Assembly (NCBI GenBank): GCA_030386875.1
Contig: CM059575.1
Span: 49,072,859 to 49,136,858 of the forward strand
From: Morinoia aosen
Lineage: Eukaryota; Arthropoda; Malacostraca; Amphipoda; Talitridae
Direction: 5' to 3'
DNA length: 64,000 nt
The position numbers were made by a program, and so were the translations under genes. Within the stretch, counting starts at the first letter, position 1. The number at the start of each line of letters is the position of its first letter. Below, one piece after another: positions 1-14,239 of the stretch. The notes below the pieces were generated by a model. It searched no databases. It saw only the letters and a list, made by a program, of their open reading frames with translations, and was not told the origin of the DNA.

Positions 1-1586
1 TTCACGCATCGCGACATATCCACATAGTATCAAATTTTCACAAATCAAAGGATTAAGAGCTAATTGCTTCCGCATGCAGGTACATTTTTACAGTTGGGAC
101 TGCGACTAGTCGCAAGCTACGCACCTCATGCCGTTGTCGGCCTGACCCTTTAAGATTTGTGAGCCAACTTGGTAAGTGGATAAGGTATTTTCTTGGTTGT
201 AGCAGTTGCGGCATTTGGACAATTTGAATCTGTAGGAAGACTTGATTTCATGCATCTGTACTAACATCTATAACAACTATTTTATAATGATTGTTCAAAT
301 AAAATACCTGATATATATATATACAAGTAACCAATCAGACATATTCATTGTAATATAACTGGAGGGACTGATTATTGAAATTACAAAACCTATGCTAGTA
401 TTGTCATTTTTCGCTGCTCATCAAAAATAATTTAAAATATTCTTGATGAACATCAAGTTCAAGTCTTCTTTGCAAAGAAGGAAATGAAAGAAAATATCTA
501 CGAATGGCGCCTCACGACCTTTCTTTCCATTACATTCTAGATTATTCCCAGCATAAGCCACAGTGTTGATCTACCACCCCCGATTTACCACTCGTGGCGT
601 TACTACAAAGCACCAGTGAAGATAGAGCATCTAGACGATAGTAACTACAGAACATTGTCAGGTATCATCCTCTGGTAACGAAATCCTCCGGTAATGACAC
701 ACAAGGGAACATTTAATTTATCGATAACAAAAGAAAAAACTTATCTAAGAGGAATTATGATGGTAATCAAGCCGCTGTTGCACGGGCCGTGAAGATGATG
801 ACAGGAGTATAGCAACTGCACGGCGGGCGAGGCAACAGGAAGCACAGCAAGCGACGAGGTAGTGACAGCGGCAGGAATAACTGCGGTGAGCTATAGCATG
901 CGAGTTATAGCAGGGAGCTATACAGAGCTGAAGGGTAGCTCCACCGTGCCCAGGAGGACGTCCAGCCTACGGGTGCACCGTCAATGAAACATTGCTAACG
1001 AGGCCCTGTAGACAAAGTGTATTAGACGAGAGAGCGAGAGGAAATTTTAAACGGGTATGGTTTGTTATTAAACCCTCAGCAACACGGCTATCAGGAACAG
1101 GCGATCAGGAAACACAGACTATCAGGAAACACAGGCTACTCACTTGCTAGAAAGAGAGACCCTATCAAATGTTCAGTATAATTATCTAGTTCTCCATGGT
1201 TCTAGGGTGTGGCACTGCAAAGAAAAAAATACAATTAAGCTCTCTGAACAAGCTATATCTAAGATTACATGAATTATTTTACAGCCTGGAGAGGGCTCCA
1301 TCCCCGCTCACAGCGAGTGAAATAGACGGTTCGAAAACCGTCTCGTCTTCATCTAATACATGCAGTCAGGTTCTAAGAATATCGGACGCGGGAAGAATAT
1401 TGTCGCCTTTACAATCACAGGTCTAGTGAGCGTACATGCTATGTAATTTGACTATTTCGTTTTTTGGAGCCGTGTGAGAGGTTGGTGGTAGGGAGCCGGA
1501 TTACAAAGTTGGTTTTAATATCAAGTTTAAAATTGGTTGAGAATCGCTTTTGTATCCGAAAAGAGTTATTTAGTCGACAACCATCG
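1..1586. other. Unassigned sequence, no gene seen
   Basis: I see no coding region of convincing length or composition. There is a short TA microsatellite near 310-325 and a small cluster of three near-identical ATCAGGAA-type units near 1085-1135. A hairpin around 1323-1342 (AGACGGTT/AACCGTCT) looks vaguely like a tRNA T-arm, but no acceptor or anticodon stem accompanies it. Confidence 0.5.
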
Positions 1587-1594
1587 CTCTAACG

Positions 1595-1766
1595 CAGGGG
1601 TTCTAACCATTTTTCACCCCCCACCTTTAAAGGAATTTTATTTGAACCTCGCACCCCCTGAAATAAAAATGCGAATATACAGTATAACCAATGCCCTATT
1701 ATTTATCTGGACTTTTCTCGTATCCCTTGGAACATCGGGGTGCGAGCACCCCAGGTTTAGTCCCTG
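1595..1766. mobile_element. hAT-type MITE, 172 bp
   Basis: The left end reads CAGGGGTTCTAACC and the right end, read inward, CAGGGACTAAACC, so the termini are imperfect inverted repeats of the hAT kind. Flanking 8-mers CTCTAACG (1587-1594) and CTCTAATG (1767-1774) agree at 7 of 8 bases, which fits the 8-bp target duplication of hAT elements. There is no coding capacity, so it is a non-autonomous element that would have needed a transposase in trans. Confidence 0.7.
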
Positions 1767-1774
1767 CTCTAATG

Positions 1775-4700
1775 AGACTACTTGCCTGCATTAAGGCGCC
1801 TCTATGTAAAATATTACTCTCATTTACGCAAAGTCATCACTTGACCCTGCTCAGTGAATCAACTCAAATGAACTTGGCACGTCAATGAACTTCATTGTCT
1901 TCGACTCACATTTGAACTTCGTGGATTAGGAGCCTTCAGCCGTGACTCATTGATCGACTTCCGATGTCTCAGTTGACCGTCAAATGCACACTCATTTCAA
2001 AATTCGTCTTGCAATCACCTCGATTAAATACGAGTTAGCTAACTATTTGAGTCTCAATCATTATCATTTTTATTCCAATAGCTCCCAGCATTCTTTACGG
2101 GATTTGGACGAATCTCGGAACTCGTGAATTGAACGAATCTCGTACTTTTTTCAAAATATTCCATGCACCCTCTTATACCTTTGCAGCACTATCACGCCTA
2201 CCTCATTCCACATCACCGTCAGTGTGAAGAACCTTTACATCCATACGGCGCTATACGAAGACCAAATGTATATGTCTTTTTATGTTACTATTGTTATTAA
2301 TTTGACAAGCCATAAAGCGCTTAAAATCAAGTTTAACGTCAAGGTTCAGAGGAGGAGATTGGTGTTAATGTAAACAGGGACGTCGATAGCTGATTCTGAA
2401 ATCCTTACTTTCCTTTAAGCCTCTTTATATCAATATCAGGAATTGAAAAAAAAGTGTGTGGTAATCATAATTCCTACCTTATCATTTCATAAATTTTACT
2501 TATGTTATAAACTGTATTTATTTTTGGAATTCAACAGTTGAAAGAGCTACTATATTGTGGTAATAGAAACTTTTATCTTCATGCAATTGCGTTAATACAA
2601 ACTGTTACTTCTGTGTAATTATGTTAATAAAACTTTTGTTTTTGTGTGAGAGGAGATGAGTTAAACATGCCTTGTTATATCCTGGTCAGAACGAGTTTGA
2701 TCTATTATATCAAATAATTATTTGTCCGAGAAGTGAGGCTCTTTTCGGTTAAAGGCGGGCGGTGTCTGAAGAAAGGACTCGAAGCCTATTCCCGTCTCCA
2801 CGACCGAGGAAGGACGTTACTTAGACCTTCAACCCACCAGCTAGATGAGATTGTTGAGTTTACATATTGTGAGTGTTCAGTCACAAATTTAGTGACTACC
2901 GTCTGCTATAAGTAAATTGTCAGGTCTACAAAGTCGTTTCGTGAGTTACTTGCTCACTTATGTTCGGTGTAAGTTAATCATAGCACTTGGTTCAAGTGAT
3001 TGAATTTCACCTTAGAGCTAGGCACCGTCGTATCGTCTTGACGAATCAAAAGCTTAGTATCTCTAAATGCCTACGTTTACCTTTTAGGCTTTGCAATGAA
3101 TAACTTTGCAAAATTCTTTTTCAGCCTGTGTTAAATGCGTTCGAAAATTTTGAATTTTCCCCGTGAAGATAGTGAATGTGTAGTTTCCTTCAGTATCATT
3201 TATTCTATACATTAACCATAATTCATGAATTCGTGTAGTACACCGCTTTTCATTTATTCAAACATTCAATATAACCAGAAGTTATCTTGAGGGAGACCCT
3301 AATATTCATAATTAGCATTTTATAACCTCTGTATTCTTCCACTCAAAAAAGGATTTAGTATCGCACCATGAATATACCTTTGTTTGACACAATTCCTGAG
3401 TATACCTTTGTCTGAGATAAACATTACAAAATAATATACGTACTGGTCCGCTTGTTTAACGAACGAAATTCTATTCCCACAGATCGCCTATATATGAGGG
3501 ACTATGAAAGCTCTTTTAAAAGGCACATAGGCCAGTATAAATTACTTGTAACAAGCCTTTTTCATAACTTTTTTCCGTTTTTCCTATTTACTTCAAATTT
3601 TGAGAACCATGTTTTACTGGGCATCAACGACTCATTCATAACATAATTGCATGAACTAACTCCTCGAAAGCTCTCAGATCAATGGAATAACAATAAGGCA
3701 AGTTGGTTATATTCTTTCTTGGTCAAACTAGAAGAATGCGTTATCTTTTCATTAGATTTTAACCAGGTCTGAGATTTGCTGGTAATAACAGTGGAACACA
3801 ATGTTCCGGAAGTCTCCATTACATTGAGGAGGGTATAGAACTATTGATATGCTGAGTAGGAGAAGGAAATTATGCAGATACCTTCGATGACCTGCACAAC
3901 TTTGGGAAACAATAAAAATAAAAACAACAAATGAACAAAGAAAGAATTTACAAGGAGGATTATTTCGTAATATAATACTAAATGACGTCAACAAGCTACA
4001 GTACTTCAATTTTTTTATATTAACGCAGGTAAGCGAGGCTACGCGTAACTATAGGGCACGGATTGCTTCGATTACTTTTAGAACTCAGATATTTCTCGCT
4101 CTGTTTGTTGAAATACATCATGTCAGTACATTTGTTGCCTTTTGATATTGGCCGCGTACATTGAAATTTTACTTAAACTGTAATTAGGTTCTAAATTCAT
4201 TAAGCAACTTCATGTTTCTAGTATCATTCGTCCATCAAAACTCACAGATTGTCACTATAAGGCTGCGATATTCACAATATCAAAAAACAGATGAAAAATG
4301 TCGTCGGAGAAGCAAATTTTTTGCGGAAAATGATGATCTAAATCCTTCAGTATTGTTTTAAACCAAGATACCTATCATCGTCACCTCTTTGATAAGTTTA
4401 TGCTGAGGCTGCTGATATGATAAGATAAGAGTCTCGGTTGCATGGTATAAGTTGCTTTTGAACATAACCGAGGTCGATGACTCAAATTGAAAACCGCTGC
4501 CACGATGTTTCTTCCCATGTAAGAGACTATAGCATATAAGTAATTTTTCAATGGTAGAATACTTTGAGCGAGAATCTTTCACGAAGCAAATGAGTGACCA
4601 ACAATGTCAAAAACAACAACAACAAAGAGAAAATTTTTAGAAGATTGCATGAGGTTTTAGACTAGAAGGTTGTTCTTCAGCACAATGCAATCAGTCGCGT

Positions 4701-6990
4701 AACTCTTATCTTACCTCGTAGGAGTGACAACTATTCCATCAGTTGGTTTTTGGCCATCATGTTACATTCGTCTTTTTTCTTATCGTAATGTAAAATTTCC
4801 TTCAAAGAATCTTAAACTTATAAATTTAACGCATATACTAATCGCACGACAAAACCACAGCCATGATGCACAAGAGAATAATAATTATTGATGGATTCGT
4901 ATACTCGAACTTTTCATAGCACGGCACACTCATTTTATATAGGAACAAGGAAGTAAGCAAATACTACCACGTGCAAATACTTACAGCAAATTTTCAAAAA
5001 CGTAGCGAGATATTGTACTTCAGCATTCTCATAGTTATAAGCATGGACGTTGTTGCTAATGATTGCCCTATTTTTTAGTTATTTGCACCTTGAAATACAA
5101 GTATACCGTCTGTTGGATTTCGTGAACTTTATTCAGAATATTTAATTTTCAACCAGAAATTTTCGTAGAATGTGTTTGGTAAGGTAGGAAGAGATATACG
5201 ATTATGATCAAATTCTGTCTTCGGTTGAGAAATACGGCAATGTGCTTTAAAGTCTGAAATTTTTAAGTTTGCCGACGGTCACAATATAATTTCTACAATG
5301 GTTAAACGTATCGATCCTATTTACGCAGAAAATATTCAATCGCGTATTCCACGCTTCAAAGCTCTAAGCCTCGACCCGCCTGTAGCCAGAACACTCTACA
5401 GGTAAAATTTTGCCCAGTTGTGTAACTAGAAATTTCTCTATGCCTAGTAGCTGCATAAAGTCGTACACTAAAATAAGTTAGTCCATTACAAATGAAGCAA
5501 ATGATAAAGGCCTCATGATAAAACTTGAAATTGTTTCGACGCTTCATTTGATTTCAAATGTATACAAATTAAAATTTTATTAGTTTATAATAAATTGGAG
5601 CACTGAAGTTTTCATTCAGTATTTCAATAGTTTTGCTTCTTATTTCTTATCTCAGAAACTCGTGCAGACTTTGGAGCTAAACTTTACGAGCTTCATTGTG
5701 CTAAATTTTCTATAAATTTAAGATTGGTGAGAACTTCAGGACAATATAATGGACGTCTCAAGAGAAGCTTTGGAAAACGTTAGACGTCAGAGCCTTGAAG
5801 TCTTGCAAAGGAGTTTTAAAATTTATTCTCTTTTCTGTAAAGGAACATAGCACAAATTTTCATGAAGTAAGTTATCAACCTAGTTAGCAAATTTCTTAGA
5901 AGTAAGAACACTTGATGTACGAGTATCATGTTGATGTTTACGAAAGTTATCACGTAACTGAAAAGCATCAAGACACGCAGCGCTAGTTCAACAAAGTTGT
6001 CATGGCAATTATATTTGAAATGTAAAAGCGTTAAAGCTCAACATGGCTCGGCAAATATTGAAAACAAGTGAAAAATACTAATATGCCTACATTATAAAAT
6101 GCGGAATCATCATCTTGCTGTTGACTTGACTTTTACAGAAAATATTGAACTTAGGCGTAGACAGACATTGCTTTGAAAGTTGTCTATGAAATCGAACTTC
6201 TGCAGTCCACTCAGGCAACAAATTTTCACAATTCATTTTAAAATAAATTTGGTGCCCCTCATAGATATAATCTTGGTCTGCTATTATTTTCAATTTTTGT
6301 TAATGGTTTCTCATCAATGCCTTCTAACAAACTAATTTTTATGTATGCTATCGATGTTCAAATTGCAATGGCAAGTTTTGCGGTAGAATTACAGCAGAAG
6401 CAATTAAAAGCTAAAAGCTTTTGAGTCGTCTCAAATTATAGCGTGACCAAAATAGTCTAAAAATAGATTGCAAACAAAGTATAATGCATTCTTTTCAAAT
6501 ACAAAGTTGCAATTAGGTTAGTAAAAAATTAGGATTAGTGAACTGTGAATTCGACTAGTAAATAAAGGAAACATTTAGGAATTTGGGCGATAGAAGTACG
6601 TCCTTCAAATCTCGCGCTAAAAAAACCTGCAAGTAACTGAACCTTAATGTTTTTCATTGCGCGTAGGGAATGTGCTAGCGAAGACTAAATTACACAAACC
6701 TGCTTTTCAAGAAAAATCAGTTCCTGGGGTTTTCGTAAGTGATTCCTAACGAAATTGTCCACCTAAATTGAAATATGTCATTCATTTTGCTGAATCTGGT
6801 CTGGTTTTTGAGATACAGCGCACTACTTTTTTAAAAAAGAGCAATTTAAAAAAATCTGTTACTTGTATCAAAGTTATTTAATAATTTACAATTACTTGCA
6901 AACTAGAAAAAAATAAATGGCAACTCAATTAGACTTTCCTTTAATTAATTTCAAACTTACAGACTACTTATGAGCCTACCCAAGACTGCA
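1775..6990. other. Unassigned AT-rich sequence
   Basis: No open frame here exceeds about 85 codons and none resembles a protein family I recognise. I found no element ends, RNA genes or long repeats by eye. It could be intron, intergenic DNA or very old transposon debris. Confidence 0.45.
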
Positions 6991-6996
6991 AAGAAA

Positions 6997-9256
6997 CTAT
7001 TTTCCAAGAAACGAAGTCCTTGATGACTTCCGCTGGCGAAGCGATGTTGGTTCGCCGTGTTTAAGAGACCAGCAATAGTCAGGTAACATGTTGATGTCCC
7101 TTGATATCTTGTCTCCATCGTCTTTATGTCTTTGTGAAATCTTTCTCCTTGTTCCTCGCTATAATCTCCACAGTTTGCCGGAAAATAGTCAAGATGTGAC
7201 TGGAGCAAATATATTTTTTCCAACATGCGTGCTTCCATTTTTTCGGAGCTATTCATAAGCTCATTTACATGCGAGATACATTCTGAGCTTCTTTTATTTC
7301 CCAGAAAACCGTCGATTACTTTACTAAACGCTCGCCATGCATCTTGTTCACTGGCTTCCATATTGGTGTAAAAATGCTTGTCCTTTAACAGAGTTCTAAA
7401 TTCGGGCCCGTCAAATACGCCTGCATGGAGCTTGGCATCACTGATCTGAGGGAATTTTTGCAGTAGAAACTTAAAAGCTTGGCTTTCTTTATTCAGTGTT
7501 TTGACAAAGTTCTTCATCAGGCCAAGCTTTTTATGAATAGGAGGCAGTAAAAAAATTTTGGAGGCACTAGAGGTTGAGCTACCACGTTGTGGCAGCCAAT
7601 TTGGAATGTCTCTCGAGATGGCCAGTCGTTTTGCATTTAATGAAGACTATCCGCCGGCTATCCCATAGGCGCATGAAGCAAGTATATTTTGTGTAGCCTC
7701 CTTGCATCACAAGAAGAAGGCACAGAACATGAAAAAAACGATTAATTCTTAAAAACGTTAAATGTGGTAAATTAAAATTGAAAACTGTCTTTATGCTTGC
7801 ATATTGATGTACATGGTTTCTATGAACTTCTATTTTTCGAATAGGCAATTTTCACTAAGTTTATTAGGGGTAGGGAGAAACTGATATGTGTACCATATCC
7901 TTCTGTTATTGGTATTTAGAAACAACCATTCCCTTACAATGTCAATACAGTGTGCAACATGCCGACAGACTGTAGCAAGATCAATACTATTGAATTTCTG
8001 AAACTTACACATGGATGGCAAAATTTTTTAAAAAGAAAGATTTGTAATGACAAGAAAAAACTGGGAAATATATTTTACCTTCAGATCACCACATATTAAG
8101 AAGTTGTGGTTAGGGTAGTTGATGGTAATAATCAATACTTCCATATTTTTGTAGCTTTTTGTTAACTGAACTGAATGGCCAATAAGTACGGATGTCAATT
8201 TATAGTCAATATTTAAGAGTACTGCCTTCAAACTTCTGCTAGAAGAATCAATAAAGAGCCTCCATTCACTTGGTTGGTAAGGAACGCAAAGTGCCTCAAT
8301 TAAACCTTTTACATCATTGCAATACACCAAAGAGCTGCAAGAATCAACTGCAAAGAACTTTCGAAACTCTTCGTCTCTATTTCTGAACCAAAAGTATGTA
8401 CTTTCTTGAGAGAGGAGGTTGCAAGACGGATGCAAGAAGTTGTGCGTTCTCTTTAGAAAGACCAAGTTCTCTAGTCAAGTTATTTAATTGGCGAAGTCAT
8501 TGTCGACGTAGGCTGACATGCCACTGACGTGTCAATGTCATCCACTTCTATATCGTCTATATTGTCTTGTAGCTCAGTATTTTCAGGTCAAGAAAGAACT
8601 GAAACTCCTGGACCATGTGGTTGTGGTTTAATGCCATAACGAACATCAGGATGGACTACATGTGCTTGTTCTTCTTATTGACACCTGAAAAAAGTTTTAC
8701 GTACTTAATTTACATACTTTTAAATTACTCGACTCTCGTTTCCACATTCTTATACACAATTTTCATACCAGAAAAATTTACAACTTTTAAATACAATCAA
8801 CTTTTATGTACAATTTAACCACCATTCGTCTGCCTGAATAATACACTATTTTTATGCACAATTACAATTTTAATAGGCTTCCAAGAGATTTTTATAAACA
8901 TTTCTATATTTGTCAAGGACTATATTCTGAAAGTAATTATCTCACCTTTGAGATTGTTCATGCAAAAATAACAGTTCGTAATATGGTCGTTGCCTTCTCT
9001 CCACACCATAGGTACACCAAATGACAAACAGTTCGCTTTGCCCTCACTAGCTCCAGCGCCTTATTAAGGCTATGACACAGGCTTTGCAGCACATATGTGG
9101 AGCAAAGCTTTTTTCTTGATCTCCTAGCTTTATTCCAAAATACGTATTGTAAATGAACTTTATTAACGCCTTTATAGAGCACTGCTGGTCATTAAAAGTT
9201 ACCTTTCCACAAACATAACAAAATCTATCAGGACTGTTTTTACACTTCCTATTCAT
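6997..9256 (-). pseudogene. cc8l18.2-like multicopy arthropod gene, frameshifted copy
   Basis: Read on the minus strand, pieces of one protein family appear in order. The N-terminus (9256 to about 8946) has CYVCGK and later GVPMVWRE and NCYFC motifs and ends at a plausible donor AAAG|gtgag. An acceptor near 8690 precedes segments with VHPDVRYGIKPQPHGPG and later GLSKENAQLL. Then come WFRNRDEEFRKFF and EWRLFIDSSSRSLKAVLL (8028-8465), GGYTKYTC and LWDSR (7579-7848), and LGLMKNFVKTLNKE through EQGERFHKDI (6957-7540). At least five frame changes are needed (about 9060, 8650, 8400, 7545, 7090). In the corrected last frame the protein ends at TAG 6997-6999. The family is known as a dispersed, often transposon-like arthropod gene of unknown function; the name cc8l18.2-like is from memory. 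A working gene is unlikely. Confidence 0.7.
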
Positions 9257-12200
9257 TTGTATAAAATATAAAGAGTTTTGCTAATAAAGCCTGCAAAGAA
9301 ATCAACAAAGATAAATAAAGCTTCATAAATACACTTTAAACACTGTTCATACATGAGAAAAGTCATGGATTAAAGTAACCACACTTTGAGAATGAGCAAG
9401 CAACACACAATCACTCGCACTCGCGGTCAGCTAGAGACTCAGCTCTCTTACGCCATCTAGGGAGCTCAGTCTGTATCTTAAAAAATGGACCTGATTGAGC
9501 AATATCAATGCTTGATTTGGATTTAGGAGACAAATTTCATTACGAACTGTAGTGGGCCGTATTCTTAAGTCTGACAAAGTAGATTAAGCGACTGGGGGAA
9601 TCCTAGTTCACGCCATGGTAGCATTCCCTTGTATCTTGTCCTCCCGTGCCACATCGGAACGCCCTTCAGAGGTGTGTATGATACTTGAAACTTGAACATG
9701 TGTTAGGTCATATAATAGGAAAATGTCTCGTTATTTGTTCATATTTTGCAACAGCTTAGTCTTATTGTGTTTCCTTCTGTTTGTCCTAGGTTGCGTGAAG
9801 GGACTGTTGCTGACGTTCTCTCTCCCTAACTCTCTAAAGTATATTTAGGTTAATGTTATGATTACTCTGCAATCGTGTAGCCCATTACCTCTGATATGTG
9901 GATGTTCAATAAATTAGTTATTGGTTACTTTTCTTTTGGCCTTGGGAGACTAGTGAGGTGAAGGCGGCTTTAAACAAGATCAGGTCTTGTTACAAACCAC
10001 CTACACAACCCTCAAGAACATTTTTGACTAGACCAGTGTTATTGACCATTCAATCTTCAGTGTTACTACGTTTTAATTATTACAGCTTAGTATTGGGAGA
10101 CATGACTCAATATCTTTAAAGAGAGGTGCGAAAATTCATGAATTTTGCGGGCAAGGGAAAGCAAAGATAACATCAAAAGTACGATTATGCAACCCCTCTT
10201 TTAAGCAAACTTGGCTAGACCCCTGTTTAAGAAAGATTCCTCACACATAAAGCCCAATCCGGATTCTCCTCTTTATTTTTCCCGCAGAGCAATGCTGACA
10301 CTTTACAATTCATTTTTCACACTTTACAATTCATTTTTACATTTACCACTGTAACGGACCACAAGCCAAATCGTATGAATCAGTCAGCAGCCGTTTAGCT
10401 GACCTTGAGCAGAAAACTTTCAATAACATGCGCCTCGCTGTGGAACAGGGTTACACAGAATATCAAAATCCCTCAACTAATGAAAAATTTTAAAACTGAA
10501 ATTGCCCGTCCTTTAGTGGCTCAACAATAATTACACGCTGCAGCACATACTGAAAAAGAAGTTATGAAATTCTTTTGCTCGTAACCCTAAATTGCTAGAT
10601 TTTCGATCCAAAATTTGATCGTGAGTGGGCGTGCATTGTAATCACTCGCACACTAGTACGTACACACTATGTATATACGCACAGCCGTTAGTAAGAAATT
10701 CCTGAACTATTGATTTTCATTTCTGAAATAAATAAAAAATTCACTTTTTTATAAATAAAATCCACGTCACTTTATGCAGCAATTCTTTATATTGTTAATT
10801 TCAAACACTTTTGTATTTCGATATGCTTGCACGTAAGCTAACTTTGAATTTTTCTTACATCAACCTTTTCCTTTTTGTTACAAAATTAACTACTTCCATC
10901 CATTGTACTCTCAACATCATTCCCTGATATCGCTAAAGCCAAAGATCAGAAGCGTTTCACGCCAATGTGTCCAAGTCTTAATATTTGTTTTATCACATTC
11001 ATTCAAAGGCATTCTCTAACTTAAAAGAACTTACCCCTGGTAACACATTTTTATGATTTTCTCTCAATATCTTGTACGGACACTGACATGGTCTGTTGTT
11101 ATGACACCCATGCACATTTACCATCCAAGAACCTTTGTGTTACCGCATTCAAAAGACCAAAATGATGCTTTTCACATATCAACCTCATTGGGCATAGACT
11201 GTTTTCTTCTTATTTAAGTTGTCTCATATTTTTGTTAGCCTCGTGAGGCAATTTCTAATTTCTGACGCTCGATTTCATGTTTTAACAGCACATTTAGGGT
11301 TTCTACTTCAAAAACCTTTTCATTCGTATAGGAAAATGTTTTGGTCAGTATTGTACAACTATTCTTTTCATGTTCCGACTTCGGTGAACTCTTTTGAGAA
11401 ATAATTCTTCGTAGGAAAATTTAAATTTGTGTAGGGGCAAAATATTCTCCCGTGAGCTACTTGGTATACAAGTTGATTCGTACGCACGAAAAAAATGGTT
11501 CCCAATAACGACACTCACAGTCTCAGAAGCAGATTCATTTACATTCGCTCATTTTACTTTCAACATCATTCTCTGATACTAAAAAATCTTAAGCTCATAT
11601 TTCATTGTAAATGTACACTTACAATATCCTATTCCTTCCAAGCGTGACTGACATTATATTTTTGTTTTGTTTTGCTGACATGTATTTATATGCATAACCA
11701 AAGTTCGAATAAGGAAACATTAGGGAAACATTTTCAATATTTTTTCTCAATCGAAAATTGATATTTGTAATACGTAACCCATGTATATGTTTGTTAACTA
11801 ACTAATTAATGATCTTTATGATATGATTTTAAAATTCCATGAAAGTTTATTTGTTTGTTTCATTTCGAATAACCAATTTTCCCCTCTTTTTAAAAGGGAG
11901 ATATAAATATTCACCGAACCTAAAATAAAAATTGAATTCCAAACCAGCATACTCGGTATTTTTTTCAAGATTTGATGATAAATTATCAGTTTAACAAATG
12001 AAGAGCATGTGCTCTCAGACGTTTGCATAAAAACGTCAAAATATTAATCACATTTATTTCACGCAGAGCTCGTCTGCGATTGGTTTCCGCATTCCCTTCG
12101 GTAAAACAGAGATGAAGAAAAAGTGATATAAAATTCCCATGTTATGGCATTTATTCAATTTTACGCTCGGTCCCGTTCACTTACATTGTCAGTAATCAAG

Positions 12201-12577
12201 CCGATGGGTGACCTGCAATCTTTATGCCTGATTCCTTTAATTTCAAACGAACATCTTCGGAACAACTCTCTGATGTAGTCTACGTGCGTCTGAAACGCTT
12301 GGAAATCCTACGGAAGCGGGCTTGAACTGTGATTTTTTATGTCTGATATCTACCAACCAGGTACCTTCAAATCCGAGTAAACTTTCTTTTCTAAAATAAA
12401 AATTACGTCAGATTTGAAAGTGATTATTTTATAAATACTTAAAAATTGAATACGTTCTTTTTCAATATTTCAGAATGAAATAATCAGAGTTTTATGCTTA
12501 ATAAAATATAAAGGAAATCACTCAGCATTTTTTACTGAACCAACGTCAAGCGTTAAAATTCTAAATCTCTGTCAATC
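9257..12577. other. Unassigned sequence
   Basis: No supported gene. Open frames are under 80 codons and do not look like protein. There is a short exact tandem repeat of ACTTTACAATTCATTTTT near 10300-10340. No transposon ends were recognised. Confidence 0.45.
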
Positions 12578-12579
12578 TA

Positions 12580-12795
12580 CAGGGTGTTTTTTTGCGGACA
12601 AATTTCAACCATAATTTAAAAAACACAAAATAAATCAATTTTTACGAATGATAAAATGCTAAAAATTCCTTAGTTTCCGAGTTATAAGGACTTAATTTTA
12701 AACCTGAAATAGGATACTACGTGCGCGCCAACGTTAGCGCTAGCCTTGATGGTTTCGACACCACTAAAGCACGTTTTTGTTATTTTTTCAATATG
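12580..12795 (+). repeat. Left terminal inverted repeat of mariner element
   Basis: It pairs imperfectly with 14240-14453 in inverse orientation. The outermost bases are CAGGGTG and the internal landmark is TGCGCGCCAACGTTAGCGCT. It would hold the transposase binding sites. Confidence 0.75.
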
Positions 12796-12956
12796 AACTG
12801 CCAGTGTTATACGGTTAGGAAAAATACTTGGAATTTCAAGCTAGTCCATTTAATAATGTTTGTACGTTATTGGAACACACGAGTTGGATGTGTAAGTTTG
12901 ATTTGGTTAGTTAACAAAACGTTGCACTGTGAACATGCAGCGCTTTACGAATGCTA

Positions 12957-14004
12957 AGATGGCCGATATGCATATGATCTACTGAGCTCCAAACGGGAAT
13001 GTTGGCTCGTATCACGCATGTACAGTGAACGATTTCCTGGTCGTGATGTGGCTCTACCACAGTTCTTTACTAATTTCCACATGAGATTGCATTACACCGG
13101 GTCTTTTACTGTGAACAGAATGAATGTTGGGACGCCGTCGTCACCTGGCAGAAGAGAGAATAGTGGAACATTTTCAGCAAAATCCGCGTGATAGCATTCG
13201 TTCGGCTGCTCAACTTCCAGGATCCGTGATTAGTCTTACTGTTTGGACGGCACTACGTCGTAAGAGGATAACATCCGTATCATTTCCAAAAAGTGCAAGG
13301 ACTGCTGCCACAAGATTAGGGACCTCGCCTACAATTTTCATAGTGGTTCATGCAGCAGCCAGCAATGGATCCCAACTTCTCCAAGCTCATTCTGTTCGCT
13401 GATGAAGCGTATTTTACTCGCGATGGTGTTTTTAACACTCACAATCATCATTATTGGGCTCAGAATAATCCTTGTGTTATTCACCTAAATAGTCATCAAC
13501 ATCGATTCAGTGTAAACGTGCGGGCAGAAATCGTGGGCAACAATTTAATTGGCCCTCACTTATTACCCGTCTCCTCTCACGGCACCTTTTCACGCCATAT
13601 TACTACGCGATGTTTTGCCTGGATTATTGGAGGACGTTCCACTAGCGACACGCAAGCGAACGTGGTTCCAGCATGACGGGACGCCTGCACATTACTTCGG
13701 TGAAGCTCGCGAGTCCTTAAATCGACTATTTCCAAATCGATGGATAGGCAGAGGTGGTCCAGTAGGATGACCAGCTCGGCCACCTGACATGTCGCCATTG
13801 GACTTTTTCTTGTGGGGCACCATGAAGGACCTAATGGGCGCCACTCCAGCTGAATCAGAAAAGGATCTCGTTGGTCGCATTATAGATTTTACTTGCATTA
13901 TTACTGAAATGCCTGACGCCTTAGAAAATGTATGGCGCTCACTCGATGATAGATGTTCTAAGTGCGTCGAGGTTAATGTAGGCCATTTTCAACACCTTCT
14001 GTAA
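12957..14004 (+). pseudogene. Mariner-like transposase (DUF4817-type N-terminus), broken
   Basis: This would catalyse cut-and-paste transposition of the surrounding element. The N-terminal DNA-binding part is visible as YSERFPGRD ... RLHYTGSF (from 13018) followed by a second helix-turn-helix stretch (EERIVEHFQQNPRDSIRSAA). The catalytic core shows FADEAYFTRDG (about 13390-13425), WFQHDGTPAH (about 13660-13690) and PPDMSPLDFFLWG (about 13783-13815), so all three catalytic aspartates are present. The last two are 36 residues apart if the in-frame stop between them is counted. The gene is dead: frames change near 13140, 13350 and 13600, there are stops upstream of 13018, and a TGA stands where relatives have tryptophan (GGPVG* near 13768). 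The C-terminus ends at TAA 14002-14004. Confidence 0.8.
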
Positions 14005-14239
14005 TAAGACTAGTTTGTAAAATAAAAGTTGAGCATAAAAAAAATTATGGTTCGCTATTAATATCCTACTATTCCTCTGACGAAATGCTTCTAACCAATT
14101 GTAGAAATGAGGATTTTATTAATTGAATGAAATAAATACTAAAGTTTATCATTGGTGGCTTAGGTGTTAAATTCCTAACGAACATTCAAAGTGCAGATAT
14201 TTTTCGTAACTGTAAAATGCCTCCAGGCTTTATTGAAAG

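Noticed and set aside
1300..1345. Possible tRNA or tRNA-derived SINE (GGTTCGAAAACC hairpin)
   Set aside because: The T-arm-like hairpin has an 8-nt loop and lacks partner acceptor, D and anticodon stems nearby.
13577..13898. Minus-strand open frames opposite the mariner transposase
   Set aside because: They mirror the real coding strand, which carries the transposase motifs; the antisense peptides match nothing.
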